The position numbers and the translations under genes are program-made. A DNA stretch of 64,000 bases from an uncultured Pseudomonadales bacterium. GTDB lineage: Bacteria; Pseudomonadota; Gammaproteobacteria; Pseudomonadales; Azotimanducaceae. Under the pieces are notes generated by a model. The model was given only the letters and a program-made list of their open reading frames with translations, did no database searches and was not told the DNA's origin. Below are positions 10,572 to 22,477 of the stretch, piece after piece; position 1 is the first letter of the stretch, and each line of letters starts with the position of its first letter. Location: contig OY282379.1 of the NCBI GenBank assembly GCA_958295875.1, positions 3,067,046 to 3,131,045 of the forward strand, given 5' to 3'.

Positions 10572-10943
10572 ATGCCTCCACACCGCCCGGTCGAGATTTC
10601 GCCGACGAGCTATCTTCCCGTCACCGCGGTGGCATCCATCACGCATCGCATCACCGGCGTCGCGCTGTTCGCCGGCACCGCCTATTTGCTCTGGATTCTG
10701 GACGCGGCGCTGCGCTCCGAGGCGGGTTTCGCGCAGGCGGGCGCGCTCTTGGCGACGCCGGTTGGCAAACTTGCCCTGTGGGCGGTGTTGGCGGCGCTTG
10801 CATATCACTTCGTGGCTGGAATCAAGCACCTATTGTTTGATTTTCATGTGGGACATTCGCTGGCCGGCGCCCGCGTGGCCGCTTGGCTGACACTTGCCGC
10901 AGCGGCCGCGGCGGGCTTGGGCTTGGCGCTGTGGCTATGGTGA
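10572..10943 (+). CDS. sdhC: Succinate dehydrogenase cytochrome b556 subunit SdhC
   Basis: Membrane anchor of respiratory complex II that binds haem b and ubiquinone with SdhD. 123 residues with three hydrophobic helices. RPVEISPTSYLPVTAVASI followed by THRITGVALF is the family signature, and the haem-ligand histidine lies in YHFVAGIKHLLFDFHVG. First gene of sdhCDAB-sucAB-lpdA-sucCD. Its stop overlaps the sdhD start. Confidence 0.94.
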   Translation: MPPHRPVEISPTSYLPVTAVASITHRITGVALFAGTAYLLWILDAALRSEAGFAQAGALLATPVGKLALWAVLAALAYHFVAGIKHLLFDFHVGHSLAGARVAAWLTLAAAAAAGLGLALWLW

Positions 10944-11308
10944 CCAACGTCGGCAGCTTGGGGCGCACCGGCGTGGCGGACTTCGTGCTGCAGCGCGTCT
11001 CCGCCGTTGTCTTGACCCTCTTTGGCCTATGCGTCGGCGGCTGGTTCGCCCTGAACCCTGAACCCACCCACGCGGCCTTCGTGGCGTGGTTCACCGCTCC
11101 CGCCATGTCCATCTTCGCGACCTTGGCCTTGGCAGCGCTCGCCGTCCATGCATGGATCGGCATGTGGACCGTGGGGACAGACTACTTTCGCCCACACTAC
11201 TTTGGGCGCTTCGCCACGCTCGCCCGCGGCGTTTGGCTGGGCGGAACGGCCTTGCTCACCTTCGTCTACGTCGCGTGGGGCCTCGCCATCGTGTGGAGGC
11301 TCACATGA
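10937..11308 (+). CDS. sdhD: Succinate dehydrogenase membrane anchor subunit SdhD
   Basis: Second complex II anchor, 123 residues with three predicted helices. The start is ATG 10937 ([16 protein letters not shown]), overlapping sdhC by 7 bp; the adjacent GTG at 10940 would overlap by 4 bp. [20 protein letters not shown] and [15 protein letters not shown] are characteristic, the latter containing the haem/quinone-side histidine. Its TGA overlaps the sdhA ATG (ATGA), so the subunits are translationally coupled. Confidence 0.93.
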   Translation: MVTNVGSLGRTGVADFVLQRVSAVVLTLFGLCVGGWFALNPEPTHAAFVAWFTAPAMSIFATLALAALAVHAWIGMWTVGTDYFRPHYFGRFATLARGVWLGGTALLTFVYVAWGLAIVWRLT

Positions 11309-13077
11309 CGTCGCTGCAGGCGATGGAGTTCGATGGCGTGATCGTTGGCGGCGGCGGCGCCGGCCTGCGCACCGCCCTGCAGCTGGCCCAATCCGGCCTG
11401 CGCGTGGCCGTGCTCTCCAAGGTGTTCCCCACGCGCTCGCATACCGTGTCGGCGCAAGGCGGCATCACCTGCGCCATCGGCAGTGAAGACCCGGAAGATG
11501 ACTGGCGCTGGCACATGTACGACACCGTGAAGGGGTCGGACTACATTGGCGACCAAGAGGCCATCGAGTACATGTGTTCGGCTGGCCCGCAAGCGGTGTA
11601 CGAGCTGGAGCACATGGGCCTGCCCTTCTCCCGCAACGAGAGCGGCCGCATCTATCAGCGTCCGTTCGGCGGCCAGTCGAAGAACTACGGCAAGGGCGGT
11701 CAGGCGGCGCGCACCTGCGCCGCGGCGGACCGCACTGGCCACGCCATGCTGCACACCCTCTACCAGAACAATGTGCGCGCCGGCACGGTGTTCCTCTCCG
11801 AGTGGTTCGCGGTGGACTTGGTGAAGAACGGCGCCGGGGAGGTGGTCGGCGTCATCGCCATCCGCATCGAGACCGGGGAGACGGCGTTCGTCAAGTCCCG
11901 CGCCACCGTGCTCGCCACCGGCGGCGCCGGCCGCATCTACGCCAGCACGACCAACGCGCACATCAACACCGGCGACGGCGTGGCCATGGCGCTGCGCGCC
12001 GGCGTGCCGGTGCAAGACATCGAAATGTGGCAATTCCACCCCACCGGCATCCACGGCGCCGGCGTGTTGGTGACGGAAGGCTGCCGCGGCGAGGGCGGCT
12101 ACCTCGTCAACAAGGATGGCGAGCGCTTCATGGAACGCTACGCGCCCACCGCCAAAGACTTGGCCGGCCGCGACGTGGTGGCGCGTTCGATGATCTTGGA
12201 GGTCCTCGAAGGGCGCGGCTGCGGTCAGGAGGCGGATCATGTGCTCCTGAAGCTGGACCACCTAGGCGAGGCCGTGCTGAACAGCCGCCTGCCGGGCATT
12301 TTGGAGCTGTCCCGCACGTTCGCCCGGGTAGACCCGGTGCGCGAGGCGATTCCGGTGGTGCCCACTTGCCATTACATGATGGGCGGCATCACCACCCGCA
12401 TCGATGGCCAGGCGCTCACCCAAGACGCCGATGGCGAAGACCAACCCGTGCCCGGCTTGCACGCCGTCGGCGAGGCGGCTTGCGTGTCGGTGCATGGCGC
12501 CAACCGCTTAGGCGGCAATTCGCTTTTGGACCTCATCGTCTTTGGCCGCGCTGCCGGCATCCACTTGGAAGAGGTGATGCGTCAAGGCGTGGGGTATGCA
12601 GACCCGACGGATGATGACTTGGCCGCGGCATGCGCTCGGCTTGAACGTTGGCACGGCTCCACGGGCGGCGAGGGCGTCGCCGCGCTGCGCAAGGAGTTGC
12701 AGGACGTGATGCAGCTCAGCTTCGGCGTGTTCCGCGCGGACGCGCAGATGCGGGCAGGGCGCAAGCAACTCGCCGAGTTGCGTGAGCGCATCGCCAACGC
12801 GCACTTGGCCGACAAGAGCGGCCCCTTCAACACGGCGCGCCTTGAAGCGCTGGAACTGGACAACCTGCTTGAGGTGGCCGAGGCCACCGCCATCGCGGCG
12901 TTGGAGCGCACGGAAAGCCGCGGTGCCCACGCCCGCGAGGACTACCAAACGCGCGACGACGAGAACTGGCTCTGCCACTCGCTCTACTTTCCTGGGCAGC
13001 AGCGTGTTGGCAAACGGGCGGTGAACTTCGCGCCGCGTTCCATGGAGGCATTCCAACCTACGGAGCGCAAATACTGA
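11305..13077 (+). CDS. sdhA: Succinate dehydrogenase flavoprotein subunit SdhA
   Basis: Catalytic subunit of complex II, oxidising succinate to fumarate, 590 residues. The FAD-binding start is [20 protein letters not shown]. The histidine that carries covalent FAD is His46 in [14 protein letters not shown]. The active-site region includes [13 protein letters not shown] and [11 protein letters not shown], and the C-terminus has the [12 protein letters not shown] block. The start overlaps sdhD by ATGA. It belongs to the TCA operon and sits on the cytoplasmic face of the membrane. Confidence 0.98.
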   Translation: MTSLQAMEFDGVIVGGGGAGLRTALQLAQSGLRVAVLSKVFPTRSHTVSAQGGITCAIGSEDPEDDWRWHMYDTVKGSDYIGDQEAIEYMCSAGPQAVYELEHMGLPFSRNESGRIYQRPFGGQSKNYGKGGQAARTCAAADRTGHAMLHTLYQNNVRAGTVFLSEWFAVDLVKNGAGEVVGVIAIRIETGETAFVKSRATVLATGGAGRIYASTTNAHINTGDGVAMALRAGVPVQDIEMWQFHPTGIHGAGVLVTEGCRGEGGYLVNKDGERFMERYAPTAKDLAGRDVVARSMILEVLEGRGCGQEADHVLLKLDHLGEAVLNSRLPGILELSRTFARVDPVREAIPVVPTCHYMMGGITTRIDGQALTQDADGEDQPVPGLHAVGEAACVSVHGANRLGGNSLLDLIVFGRAAGIHLEEVMRQGVGYADPTDDDLAAACARLERWHGSTGGEGVAALRKELQDVMQLSFGVFRADAQMRAGRKQLAELRERIANAHLADKSGPFNTARLEALELDNLLEVAEATAIAALERTESRGAHAREDYQTRDDENWLCHSLYFPGQQRVGKRAVNFAPRSMEAFQPTERKY

Positions 13078-13096
13078 TGAGTTTGAGGGAAGCCCC

Positions 13097-13801
13097 ATGC
13101 GAGTGAGCCTGTATCGCTACAACCCAGACACCGATGCGAAGCCGCGCATGGAAGACCGCGAGCTCGAATTGCCGCAAGGCAAAGACCTCATGGTGCTCGA
13201 TGTGTTGGAGTTGCTGAAGGCGCAGGACCCGAGCCTCAGCTATCGCCGCTCTTGCCGGGAGGGGGTGTGCGGTTCCGACGGCATGAACATCAACGGCAAG
13301 AACGGCCTTGCCTGCACCACGCCGGTGTCCGAGGCCGCGCCGCGTGGCAAGCTGGTGCTGAAGCCGCTGCAGGGGCTGCCCGTCATCCGCGATTTGGTGG
13401 TGGACATGACGCAGTTTTACCGGCAGTACGAGCGGGTGAAGCCGTATCTCATCAACGACGAGGAACCGCCGGCGCAGGAGCGCTTGCAGTCGCCCGCCGA
13501 GCGCGAGCAGCTGGACGGCCTCTACGAGTGCATCTTGTGCGCCTGCTGCACCACTTCCTGCCCGTCCTTCTGGTGGAATCCGGACAAGTTCGTGGGCCCC
13601 GCCGGCCTGCTGCATGCCTACCGCTTCCTCGCCGACAGCCGCGACACGGCGGATGCCGAGCGCTTGGCCGAGTTGGAGGATCCGTTCAGCGTGTTCCGCT
13701 GCCGGGGCATCATGAACTGCGCCAGCGTCTGCCCGCGCGACCTCAACCCGTCTGCGGCCATCGCCAAGATCAAGACGCGCTTGGTCAGCGACGGCATTTG
13801 A
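13097..13801 (+). CDS. sdhB: Succinate dehydrogenase iron-sulfur subunit SdhB
   Basis: Electron-transfer subunit of complex II with three Fe-S clusters, 234 residues. The [2Fe-2S] ligands are in RRSCREGVCGSDGMNI with a further Cys in GLACTT. The [4Fe-4S] cluster is in CILCACCTTSCP. The [3Fe-4S] cluster is in CRGIMNCASVCPRDLNP. It starts 19 bp after sdhA and ends 5 bp before sucA. Confidence 0.97.
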   Translation: MRVSLYRYNPDTDAKPRMEDRELELPQGKDLMVLDVLELLKAQDPSLSYRRSCREGVCGSDGMNINGKNGLACTTPVSEAAPRGKLVLKPLQGLPVIRDLVVDMTQFYRQYERVKPYLINDEEPPAQERLQSPAEREQLDGLYECILCACCTTSCPSFWWNPDKFVGPAGLLHAYRFLADSRDTADAERLAELEDPFSVFRCRGIMNCASVCPRDLNPSAAIAKIKTRLVSDGI

Positions 13802-13806
13802 GCGCC

Positions 13807-16638
13807 ATGCGGGATTCCTTCGTCGAACGGATGCGGCGCACGAGCCATCTCTCTGGCGGCAACGCGGCCTATGTGGAAGCGATGTATGAGCGCTTCTTGG
13901 AAGACCCTGGCGCCATCGGCGAAGAGTGGCGCAACTACTTCGACCGCTTGCCCGGCGTCGGCAGCGGCGAAGCCGACGAGGTGCCCCACGGCGGCATCAT
14001 CGAGCACTTCGAGCGGTTAGGGCGCAATCGGCTGAAGGCGCGCCCAGAGCGGGTGAGCCAAGCTGTGGAATCCGACCACGAGCGGCGGCAAATGCGCGTG
14101 CTCGCCCTGATCGACGCCTATCGGCATCGCGGCCACCGGCGCGCCAGCCTCGATCCGCTTGGCATGTGGGAGCGCTTGCCGGCGCCCTCGCTGGACTTGG
14201 GCCACCACGGCTTGAGCGGCGCGGACTTGGACGTCGTCTTCGACACCGGCGCGACGCACTTCTTCGAGAGCGGCAAAGCACCGCTGCGCGCCATCGTGGA
14301 TGCCTTGGAGCGCACCTACTGCGGCTCCATTGGCGTCGAGTACATCCACATCGAGGCCGCCGAGCAGCTATGGGTGCGGCAGCGGCTGGAAAGCGCCCGC
14401 TCGACGCCGGCCTTCAGCGCCGACACCAAGCGCGTGATTTTGGAGCGCCTCACCGCCGCGGAAGGGCTGGAGAAGTACCTGCAGGCGAAGTACCCAGGCA
14501 CCAAGCGCTTCGGTTTGGAGGGCGGCGACAGCCTCATTCCCATGCTCCACGAGGCGCTGCAGCGCAACGGCTCCCACGGCGTGGTGGAAACCGTCATCGG
14601 CATGGCGCACCGCGGCCGCTTGAACGTGCTGGTGAACATCTTGGGCAAAGACCCGGGGGATCTGTTCGACGAGTTCGAAGGGCGCGTACATGACGTGGGC
14701 ATGGGCGACGTCAAGTACCACCAAGGCTTTTCGTCCAACGTGCAAACGGCAGGTGGCGAGATGCACGTGGTGCTGGCCTTCAACCCATCGCATCTGGAGA
14801 TCGTGGCGCCGGTGGTGCAGGGCTCGGTGCGCGCGCGCCAAGACCGGCGGCGCGACTACGACGGCAACCTGGTGGTGCCGTTGGTGATCCATGGCGACGC
14901 CGCGTTCGCGGGGCAGGGCGTGGTGATGGAGACGTTCCAGATGTCGCAGACGCGGGGCTTCCACACCGGCGGCACGTTGCATGTGATCGTGAACAACCAG
15001 ATTGGCTTCACCACGCATCGCGTGGACGACGCCCGCTCCACGGAGTACTGCACCGAAGTGGCAAAGATGGTGCGGGCACCCATCTTCCATGTGAACGCAG
15101 ACGATCCGGAAGCGGTGGTGTGGGTGACGCAGATGGCTGTGGACTACCGGATGCAGTTCAAGAAGGATGTGGTCATCGATTTAGTGTGCTACCGGCGGCG
15201 TGGCCACAACGAGACCGAGGAGCCGATGAAGACGCAGCCGCTGATGTATGCGGCGATCCACGCGCATCCCACCACCCGGGCGATCTACGCGGAGCGGCTC
15301 CTCGCCGACGGGGTGCTAGAGCCGAGCGAGGCCGACGCTTGGGTGGCCGGCTACCGCGACTCGCTGGATTCCGGCGACCATGTGGCCAAGAGCTTGGTGC
15401 ATGAGCCGGATGCCGCGCTGTTCGTCGATTGGCGGCCCTACCTCGGCCACGAGTGGACGACGCCGGCCGACACGCGCTTCAGCCTTGCGCGCCTCCAAGA
15501 GCTGGCCGCACAGGTGAACCGCGTGCCGGAGGGCTTTGTGCTGCACCGCCAGGTGCAACGCATCTATGACGACCGCCGCCGCATGACCGCTGGCGCCGCG
15601 CCCATCAACTGGGGCTTTGGCGAGGTGATGGCTTACGCCACGTTGCTCGATGAAGGCCATCCGGTGCGCCTCACCGGGCAAGACGTGGGCGTCGGCACCT
15701 TCTCGCACCGCCATGCCAGCGTGTACAACCAACGGGACGGCAAGCGCCACATCCCGCTCAATCACTTGGCGCCAAAGCCCACCTTCGACATCTACGATTC
15801 GCTCCTCTCAGAGGAAGGCGTGCTGGCGTTCGAGTACGGCTATGCCACCACCACGCCGAGTGCGCTGGTGGTGTGGGAGGCGCAGTTCGGCGATTTCGCC
15901 AATGGCGCCCAAGTGGTGATCGATCAGTTCATTTCCAGCGGCGAGACGAAATGGGCGCGGCTGTGCGGGCTGACGCTGCTGTTGCCGCACGGCTATGAGG
16001 GCCAAGGCCCGGAGCACTCCTCCGCGCGCTTGGAGCGCTACCTGCAGCTCAGCGCGGAGCACAACATGCAGGTGTGCGTGCCCACCACGCCGGCGCAGAT
16101 GTTCCACATGCTGCGACGGCAAGTGATCCGCCCGCTGCGCAAGCCGCTGGTGGCGATGACGCCGAAGAGCCTGCTGCGGCACAAGGAGGCGGTGTCGACG
16201 CTGGAAGATTTGGCGCAGGGCAGTTTCCAGGCCGTGTTGCCGGATCCCACCCAGCCAGACCCAGCGCAGGTGAAACGGCTCGTGCTGTGCTGCGGCAAGG
16301 TGTACTACGACTTGGCGCATGAGCGGCGCGAGCAAGGCGTGCAGGATGCCGCCATCTTGCGCATCGAACAGCTCTACCCGTTCCCGGAAGATGAGCTGCA
16401 GCGGGCCATCGCCCCCTATGGCAACTTGGAAGTGGCGCTGTGGTGCCAAGAGGAACCGGCCAACCAAGGCGCGTGGTATCCGAGCCAGCACCACATGCGG
16501 CGGGTGTTGGTGCGCCACAACATGGACCTGTACCTGTCCTATGCGGGGCGGCCGCCCTTCGCCTCGCCGGCCGCCGGCTCGTTCGCCAAGCATGTGGAAC
16601 GGCAACGGCAGCTCGCTTTCGATGCGGTGGTGGGGTAG
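13807..16638 (+). CDS. sucA: 2-Oxoglutarate dehydrogenase E1 component SucA
   Basis: Thiamine-diphosphate-dependent decarboxylase of the 2-oxoglutarate dehydrogenase complex, 943 residues, full length. The N-terminal SGGNAAYVEAMYERFLEDP is the E2-binding-type leader. HRGRLNVLVNILGK, GDAAFAGQGVVMETFQMSQ and VIVNNQIGFTT are the ThDP and substrate-site motifs. The C-terminal half carries the SHRHASVYNQ and GYEGQGPEHSSAR blocks. The start is ATG 13807; the open frame upstream is sdhB read out of frame. ThDP use ties it functionally to the thiamine genes upstream. Confidence 0.97.
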   Translation: MRDSFVERMRRTSHLSGGNAAYVEAMYERFLEDPGAIGEEWRNYFDRLPGVGSGEADEVPHGGIIEHFERLGRNRLKARPERVSQAVESDHERRQMRVLALIDAYRHRGHRRASLDPLGMWERLPAPSLDLGHHGLSGADLDVVFDTGATHFFESGKAPLRAIVDALERTYCGSIGVEYIHIEAAEQLWVRQRLESARSTPAFSADTKRVILERLTAAEGLEKYLQAKYPGTKRFGLEGGDSLIPMLHEALQRNGSHGVVETVIGMAHRGRLNVLVNILGKDPGDLFDEFEGRVHDVGMGDVKYHQGFSSNVQTAGGEMHVVLAFNPSHLEIVAPVVQGSVRARQDRRRDYDGNLVVPLVIHGDAAFAGQGVVMETFQMSQTRGFHTGGTLHVIVNNQIGFTTHRVDDARSTEYCTEVAKMVRAPIFHVNADDPEAVVWVTQMAVDYRMQFKKDVVIDLVCYRRRGHNETEEPMKTQPLMYAAIHAHPTTRAIYAERLLADGVLEPSEADAWVAGYRDSLDSGDHVAKSLVHEPDAALFVDWRPYLGHEWTTPADTRFSLARLQELAAQVNRVPEGFVLHRQVQRIYDDRRRMTAGAAPINWGFGEVMAYATLLDEGHPVRLTGQDVGVGTFSHRHASVYNQRDGKRHIPLNHLAPKPTFDIYDSLLSEEGVLAFEYGYATTTPSALVVWEAQFGDFANGAQVVIDQFISSGETKWARLCGLTLLLPHGYEGQGPEHSSARLERYLQLSAEHNMQVCVPTTPAQMFHMLRRQVIRPLRKPLVAMTPKSLLRHKEAVSTLEDLAQGSFQAVLPDPTQPDPAQVKRLVLCCGKVYYDLAHERREQGVQDAAILRIEQLYPFPEDELQRAIAPYGNLEVALWCQEEPANQGAWYPSQHHMRRVLVRHNMDLYLSYAGRPPFASPAAGSFAKHVERQRQLAFDAVVG

Positions 16639-16642
16639 GTAG

Positions 16643-17830
16643 ATGGACATTCGCGCGCCGACATTCCCTGAGTCCGTGCCGGATGGCGTCATCGCCACAT
16701 GGCACAAACGCGCCGGTGACGTGGTGCGCCGCGACGAGCCGCTGGCCGACATCGAAACGGAGAAGGTGGTGCTCGAGATCGTGGCGCCGGCGGACGGCAC
16801 GCTCGTGGCAGTCCTCAAGGCTGAGGGCGACACGGTGTTGAGCGACGAACTCATCGCCCAGTTCGAGCCGGGCGCTGCCGCGGCGGCGCCGCCGGAGGCC
16901 GAAGAGCCCCGTGCGGTTGCGGACGAGCGCGCGCCGGCCGCATCGCCGGCGGCGCGCAAGCTCGCTTTGGAGCGCGGCATCGACATCGCCGCCGTCACCG
17001 GCACCGGGCGTGACGGCAGGATCACCCGGGACGACGTGGCGCAGGTGGCGGGCAGTGCGGCAGTGCCAGCCGAGCCGCCGGCGGCTGGCGAGCCGCCGAT
17101 GGCGGACGCCGCGCCGGACGGCGACGATCGCCCAGAGCGCCGCGTGCCGATGACACGGCTGCGCGCCTCGGTGGCGCGGCGGCTGGTGGAGGCGCAGCGC
17201 AACGCCGCCATGCTGACCACCTTCAACGAGGTGGACATGACGGCGGTGCGGACGCTGCGCGCGCGCCACCAAGAGGCGTTCCAGCGCGCCCACAACGGCG
17301 CGCGCTTGGGTTTCATGAGCTTTTTCGTGCGCGCGAGCGTGGAAGCGCTGAAGCGGTTTCCGGCAGTGAACGCTTCCATAGACGGCGACGACATCGTCTA
17401 TCACGGCTACTACGACATAGGCGTGGCCGTGAGCACGGAGCGCGGCTTGGTCGTGCCGGTGCTGCGCGACGCGGATGCGCTGAGCTTCGCGCAAATCGAA
17501 GATCAAATCGCAGACTACGGCGCCCGCGCCACGGCCAACAAGTTGACCATCGAGGAGATGACCGGCGGCACCTTCACCGTGTCGAACGGCGGCGTGTTCG
17601 GTTCGCTGCTCTCCACGCCGATTCTGAATCCGCCGCAGACTGGCATCTTGGGGATGCACAAGATTGAAGACCGGCCGGTCGTCCTGGATGGGCAGATCGT
17701 GGCGCGGCCGATGATGTATCTTGCCATGTCGTATGACCACCGGCTCATCGACGGTCAGGAAGCGGTGCGTTTCCTCGTCGCCGTCAAGGACCTGATCGAA
17801 GACCCGGCGAAGATCCTGTTGGAGCTCTAG
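16643..17830 (+). CDS. sucB: Dihydrolipoamide succinyltransferase E2 component SucB
   Basis: Core acyltransferase of the 2-oxoglutarate dehydrogenase complex, 395 residues. Order of domains: an N-terminal lipoyl domain with the lipoylated Lys in [11 protein letters not shown] (about residue 43), an Ala/Pro/Glu linker, a peripheral-subunit-binding domain ([19 protein letters not shown]), and a catalytic domain ending with [14 protein letters not shown], the HRxxDG active-site motif. There is a single lipoyl domain, as expected for SucB. It starts 5 bp after sucA. Confidence 0.96.
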   Translation: MDIRAPTFPESVPDGVIATWHKRAGDVVRRDEPLADIETEKVVLEIVAPADGTLVAVLKAEGDTVLSDELIAQFEPGAAAAAPPEAEEPRAVADERAPAASPAARKLALERGIDIAAVTGTGRDGRITRDDVAQVAGSAAVPAEPPAAGEPPMADAAPDGDDRPERRVPMTRLRASVARRLVEAQRNAAMLTTFNEVDMTAVRTLRARHQEAFQRAHNGARLGFMSFFVRASVEALKRFPAVNASIDGDDIVYHGYYDIGVAVSTERGLVVPVLRDADALSFAQIEDQIADYGARATANKLTIEEMTGGTFTVSNGGVFGSLLSTPILNPPQTGILGMHKIEDRPVVLDGQIVARPMMYLAMSYDHRLIDGQEAVRFLVAVKDLIEDPAKILLEL

Positions 17831-17888
17831 CGCCGATGCAGCACTTGTGCGCGCTGTCGGCGCAAATGGCGCCGCGTGAGGAGGTTGA

Positions 17889-19358
<1,470 letters not shown>

Positions 19359-19379
19359 TCGAGGCAGACGGGGGAAGGG

Positions 19380-20549
19380 ATGAATCTCCACGAGTACCAA
19401 GCGAAGGAGCTCTTCGCGCAACACGGATTGCCGGTGTCGCGCGGCATCGCTGTGGACACCGCGGCCCAAGCCGAGGCCGCGACGCGGGAACTCGGCGGCG
19501 ACCGCTGGGTGTGCAAGGCGCAAGTGCATGCCGGCGGGCGCGGCAAAGCCGGGGGCGTGCGCCTCGCGGATTCGGTGGAGGCCGTGCGCGCCTTCGCCGA
19601 CCAGTGGGCGGGGCAGCGCTTGGTGACGGTGCAGACGGATGCCGATGGCCAGCCAGTCAGCAAAATCTACGTTGAAGCGTGCGTAGACATCGCCCAGGAA
19701 CTCTACCTCGGCATGGTGATCGACCGGGCCACCCAGCGCGTGGTGGTGATGGCGTCGGCGGAAGGGGGGGTGGAGATCGAAACCGTCGCCGAGGAGACGC
19801 CGGAGAAGATTCTGCGCGCCACCATCGATCCCGCGTTGGGCGCGCAGCCCTATCAAGGCCGCGAGATGGCCTTCGCCTTGGGCCTGTCGAGCGGCCAAGC
19901 GCGCGAGTTCGCGGATGTCTTCGTGAAGCTCTCACGCTTCTTCCATGCCCTCGATTGCTCGTTGGTGGAGATCAACCCGCTGGTCGTCACCCAAGCTGGG
20001 CACATCCACTGCTTGGACGCGAAGGTCAACCTGGACAACAACGCGTTCTACCGTCATCCGGACTTGGCCGCGCTCAAAGATCCGTCGCAGGAAGACGAGC
20101 GCGAGGCGCAAGCGGCGGAGTTTGGCCTCAACTACGTCGCGCTGGACGGCAACATCGGCTGCATGGTGAACGGCGCCGGCCTCGCCATGGGGACCATGGA
20201 CTTGGCCAAGCTCTATGGCGGCAACCCGGCCAACTTCCTCGACGTTGGCGGCGGCGCCACCAAGGAGGCGGTGAGCCAAGCGTTTCGGATCATCCTCTCC
20301 GACGCGAACGTGAAGGCGGTGCTCATCAACATCTTCGGCGGCATCGTCTCCTGCGCGACCATCGCGGACGGCATCATCGGGGCGGTCGCGGAGGTGGGGG
20401 TGGAAGTGCCGGTGGTCGTGCGTTTCGAGGGCAACAACGCTGAGGTGGGGCGGCGCAAGCTCGCCGCGAGCGGCCTCGACATCGTGGCCGCGAACTCGTT
20501 GGCAGATGCCGCGCAGAAGGCCGTGCAGGCAGCGGGAGCGGGCGCATGA
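19380..20549 (+). CDS. sucC: Succinyl-CoA synthetase beta subunit SucC
   Basis: ATP-grasp subunit of succinyl-CoA ligase, 389 residues, the standard length. It begins [19 protein letters not shown] and contains [25 protein letters not shown] and the [14 protein letters not shown] and [17 protein letters not shown] motifs for CoA and nucleotide handling. A GGGGAAGG ribosome site lies just before the ATG. Its stop overlaps sucD (ATGA). Confidence 0.97.
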   Translation: MNLHEYQAKELFAQHGLPVSRGIAVDTAAQAEAATRELGGDRWVCKAQVHAGGRGKAGGVRLADSVEAVRAFADQWAGQRLVTVQTDADGQPVSKIYVEACVDIAQELYLGMVIDRATQRVVVMASAEGGVEIETVAEETPEKILRATIDPALGAQPYQGREMAFALGLSSGQAREFADVFVKLSRFFHALDCSLVEINPLVVTQAGHIHCLDAKVNLDNNAFYRHPDLAALKDPSQEDEREAQAAEFGLNYVALDGNIGCMVNGAGLAMGTMDLAKLYGGNPANFLDVGGGATKEAVSQAFRIILSDANVKAVLINIFGGIVSCATIADGIIGAVAEVGVEVPVVVRFEGNNAEVGRRKLAASGLDIVAANSLADAAQKAVQAAGAGA

Positions 20550-21421
20550 GCGTGCTCGTCAACCGCGATACTCGCGTCATCTGCCAAGGCTTCACGGGCT
20601 CGCAGGGCACCCTGCACTGTGAACAGGCCATCGCCTATGGCACCCAACTCGTCGGCGGTGTCACGCCCGGCAAGGGCGGCGCCACGCACTTGGAACGTCC
20701 GGTCTTCGACACGGTGCGCGCAGCCGTGGAAGCCACCGGTGCCACGGCGTCTGTCATCTATGTGCCGGCGGCGTTCTGCAAAGACTCCATCCTTGAAGCC
20801 ATGAACGCCGGCATCGAGCTCATCGTCTGCATCACCGAAGGCATCCCCACCTTGGACATGCTGGCCGTCAAGGCGCGCCTAGATGAAACGGGGGCGCGGC
20901 TGATCGGCCCCAATTGCCCAGGCGTCATCACGCCGGGCGAGTGCAAGATCGGCATCATGCCGGCAGACATCCACCTGCCGGGCCGGGTGGGGGTGGTGTC
21001 CCGCTCCGGCACCCTCACCTACGAAGCGGTCAAGCAGACCACGGACAAGGGCTACGGCCAATCCACCTGCGTCGGCATCGGCGGAGACCCGATTCCGGGC
21101 AGCCATTTCATCGACATCCTGACGCTCTTCGAGGGCGACCCGGCCACCGAGGCCATCGTCATGGTCGGCGAGATCGGCGGCACGGCGGAAGAAGAGGCGG
21201 CGGACTACATCAAGGCGCACGTGACGAAGCCGGTGGTTGCCTACATCGCCGGCGTCACGGCGCCGGCGGGCAAGCGCATGGGCCACGCCGGGGCCATCAT
21301 CGCCGGTGGCAAGGGCACCGCGGCCGAGAAGTTCGCCGCCCTTGATGCGGCCGGCGTGCGCACCGTGAAGAGCCTCGCCGAAATCGGCGACGCCTTGGGC
21401 GAGGTCACGGGCTGGGGCTGA
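20546..21421 (+). CDS. sucD: Succinyl-CoA synthetase alpha subunit SucD
   Basis: CoA-binding subunit carrying the phosphohistidine intermediate, 291 residues. [18 protein letters not shown] is the CoA-binding start. The phosphorylated His is in [15 protein letters not shown]. It is the last gene of the sdh-suc operon and converges with the HupE-like gene across 81 bp, where I see GC-rich pairing potential but no clear T-tract terminator. Confidence 0.97.
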   Translation: MSVLVNRDTRVICQGFTGSQGTLHCEQAIAYGTQLVGGVTPGKGGATHLERPVFDTVRAAVEATGATASVIYVPAAFCKDSILEAMNAGIELIVCITEGIPTLDMLAVKARLDETGARLIGPNCPGVITPGECKIGIMPADIHLPGRVGVVSRSGTLTYEAVKQTTDKGYGQSTCVGIGGDPIPGSHFIDILTLFEGDPATEAIVMVGEIGGTAEEEAADYIKAHVTKPVVAYIAGVTAPAGKRMGHAGAIIAGGKGTAAEKFAALDAAGVRTVKSLAEIGDALGEVTGWG

Positions 21422-21502
21422 AGGGCACCGCGGGGGCTTGAGCGCGGCTGCGGCGCGGCGTCGCGTTCGCAGATTCCATCCCTCGGCGCTCAGCGCAGCG
21501 CG

Positions 21503-22477
21503 CTACAGGATCGCTGCGGTGCGGGACACCAGCCAGTAAGAGGCCACGGCGCCCATGCCGTAGAGCGGTGTGTTGGCCAGCCAGCGGGGCACCGAGAAGC
21601 CGGTGCGCCGCAACACGGCCAGCAAAGCGAGCGCCACGGCGACCACGAGCAATTGCCCCACTTCGACGCCCACGTTGAACAGGAACAGCGCCCACAGCGC
21701 CCCCGCCTTGGGCAGGCCGATGTCCGCCAGCGCCCCGGCGAAGCCGAAGCCATGCAGCAGGCCGAAGGCGAAGGCGACGATCCATGTGTGACGGGCGGTG
21801 ATGGTGCCTTCCATGCCGCGCAGCTTCTCGATGGCCAAGAACAGTATCGACAGGGCGATGACCGCCTCGACCGGCGCTTGCGGCAGGCTCGCCACCGCCA
21901 ACGCGGATAAGCCCAGCGTGATGCTGTGGGCAATGGTGAAAGCCGTGATGGTCTTGACGAGCGGCCCCAGCCGCGAAATGAAGAACATGAGGCCGATGAC
22001 GAACAGGATGTGGTCGATGCCGAACAACAGATGTTCGATGCCGAGCACGAGATAGCCGAGCACCGCGCGGCCTTGGCCGGCTGCAAGGACGAAATGGGGC
22101 GACTCTGGCCGCAACAGCCTTGATACGGATGTGCCATCGGCGAGGGCGACGTTGACCAGCACATCGGTGAGCGTGCGTGACAGGCCGTCGATGCCAATGC
22201 GATGGCCGACCAAGCCCAAGTCGCCACAGTCTGCTTGCCAGCGCCGCACGAGGGCGGTGCGCTGCACATCCGCCACCTGTTGCAGCGCCATCTCGCAGTG
22301 CTCTGGCAAGGCCGGTTCCAGCGGCAGCATCCGGTCGCCGGCGAGGGGCTGCTTCCACAGCACCTCGTAGGCGTTCGGAGCGGTCTCGGTGATGCCGAGA
22401 TACGCCGGGCGCACCTCGTGGCCGTGTCCGGCGACGGCACAGCACAGCGCGACGGCGATGGCGAGCCGCCGCGTCAC
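21503..22477 (-). CDS. HupE/UreJ-family membrane protein
   Basis: Membrane protein of 324 residues. An N-terminal signal peptide (MTRRLAIAVALCCAVAGHGHE) leads into a periplasmic domain of about 110 residues, then six to seven helices. The helices contain conserved histidine clusters GIEHLLFGIDHILFVIGLM, FTIAHSITLGLS and FGLLHGFGFAGAL. These match the HupE/UreJ type 2 family, thought to handle nickel or other metals, although the substrate is rarely proven and no hydrogenase or urease genes are nearby. The start overlaps the stop of the PPIase gene (ATGA), so the two are probably made together. Confidence 0.85.
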   Translation of the reverse strand: MTRRLAIAVALCCAVAGHGHEVRPAYLGITETAPNAYEVLWKQPLAGDRMLPLEPALPEHCEMALQQVADVQRTALVRRWQADCGDLGLVGHRIGIDGLSRTLTDVLVNVALADGTSVSRLLRPESPHFVLAAGQGRAVLGYLVLGIEHLLFGIDHILFVIGLMFFISRLGPLVKTITAFTIAHSITLGLSALAVASLPQAPVEAVIALSILFLAIEKLRGMEGTITARHTWIVAFAFGLLHGFGFAGALADIGLPKAGALWALFLFNVGVEVGQLLVVAVALALLAVLRRTGFSVPRWLANTPLYGMGAVASYWLVSRTAAIL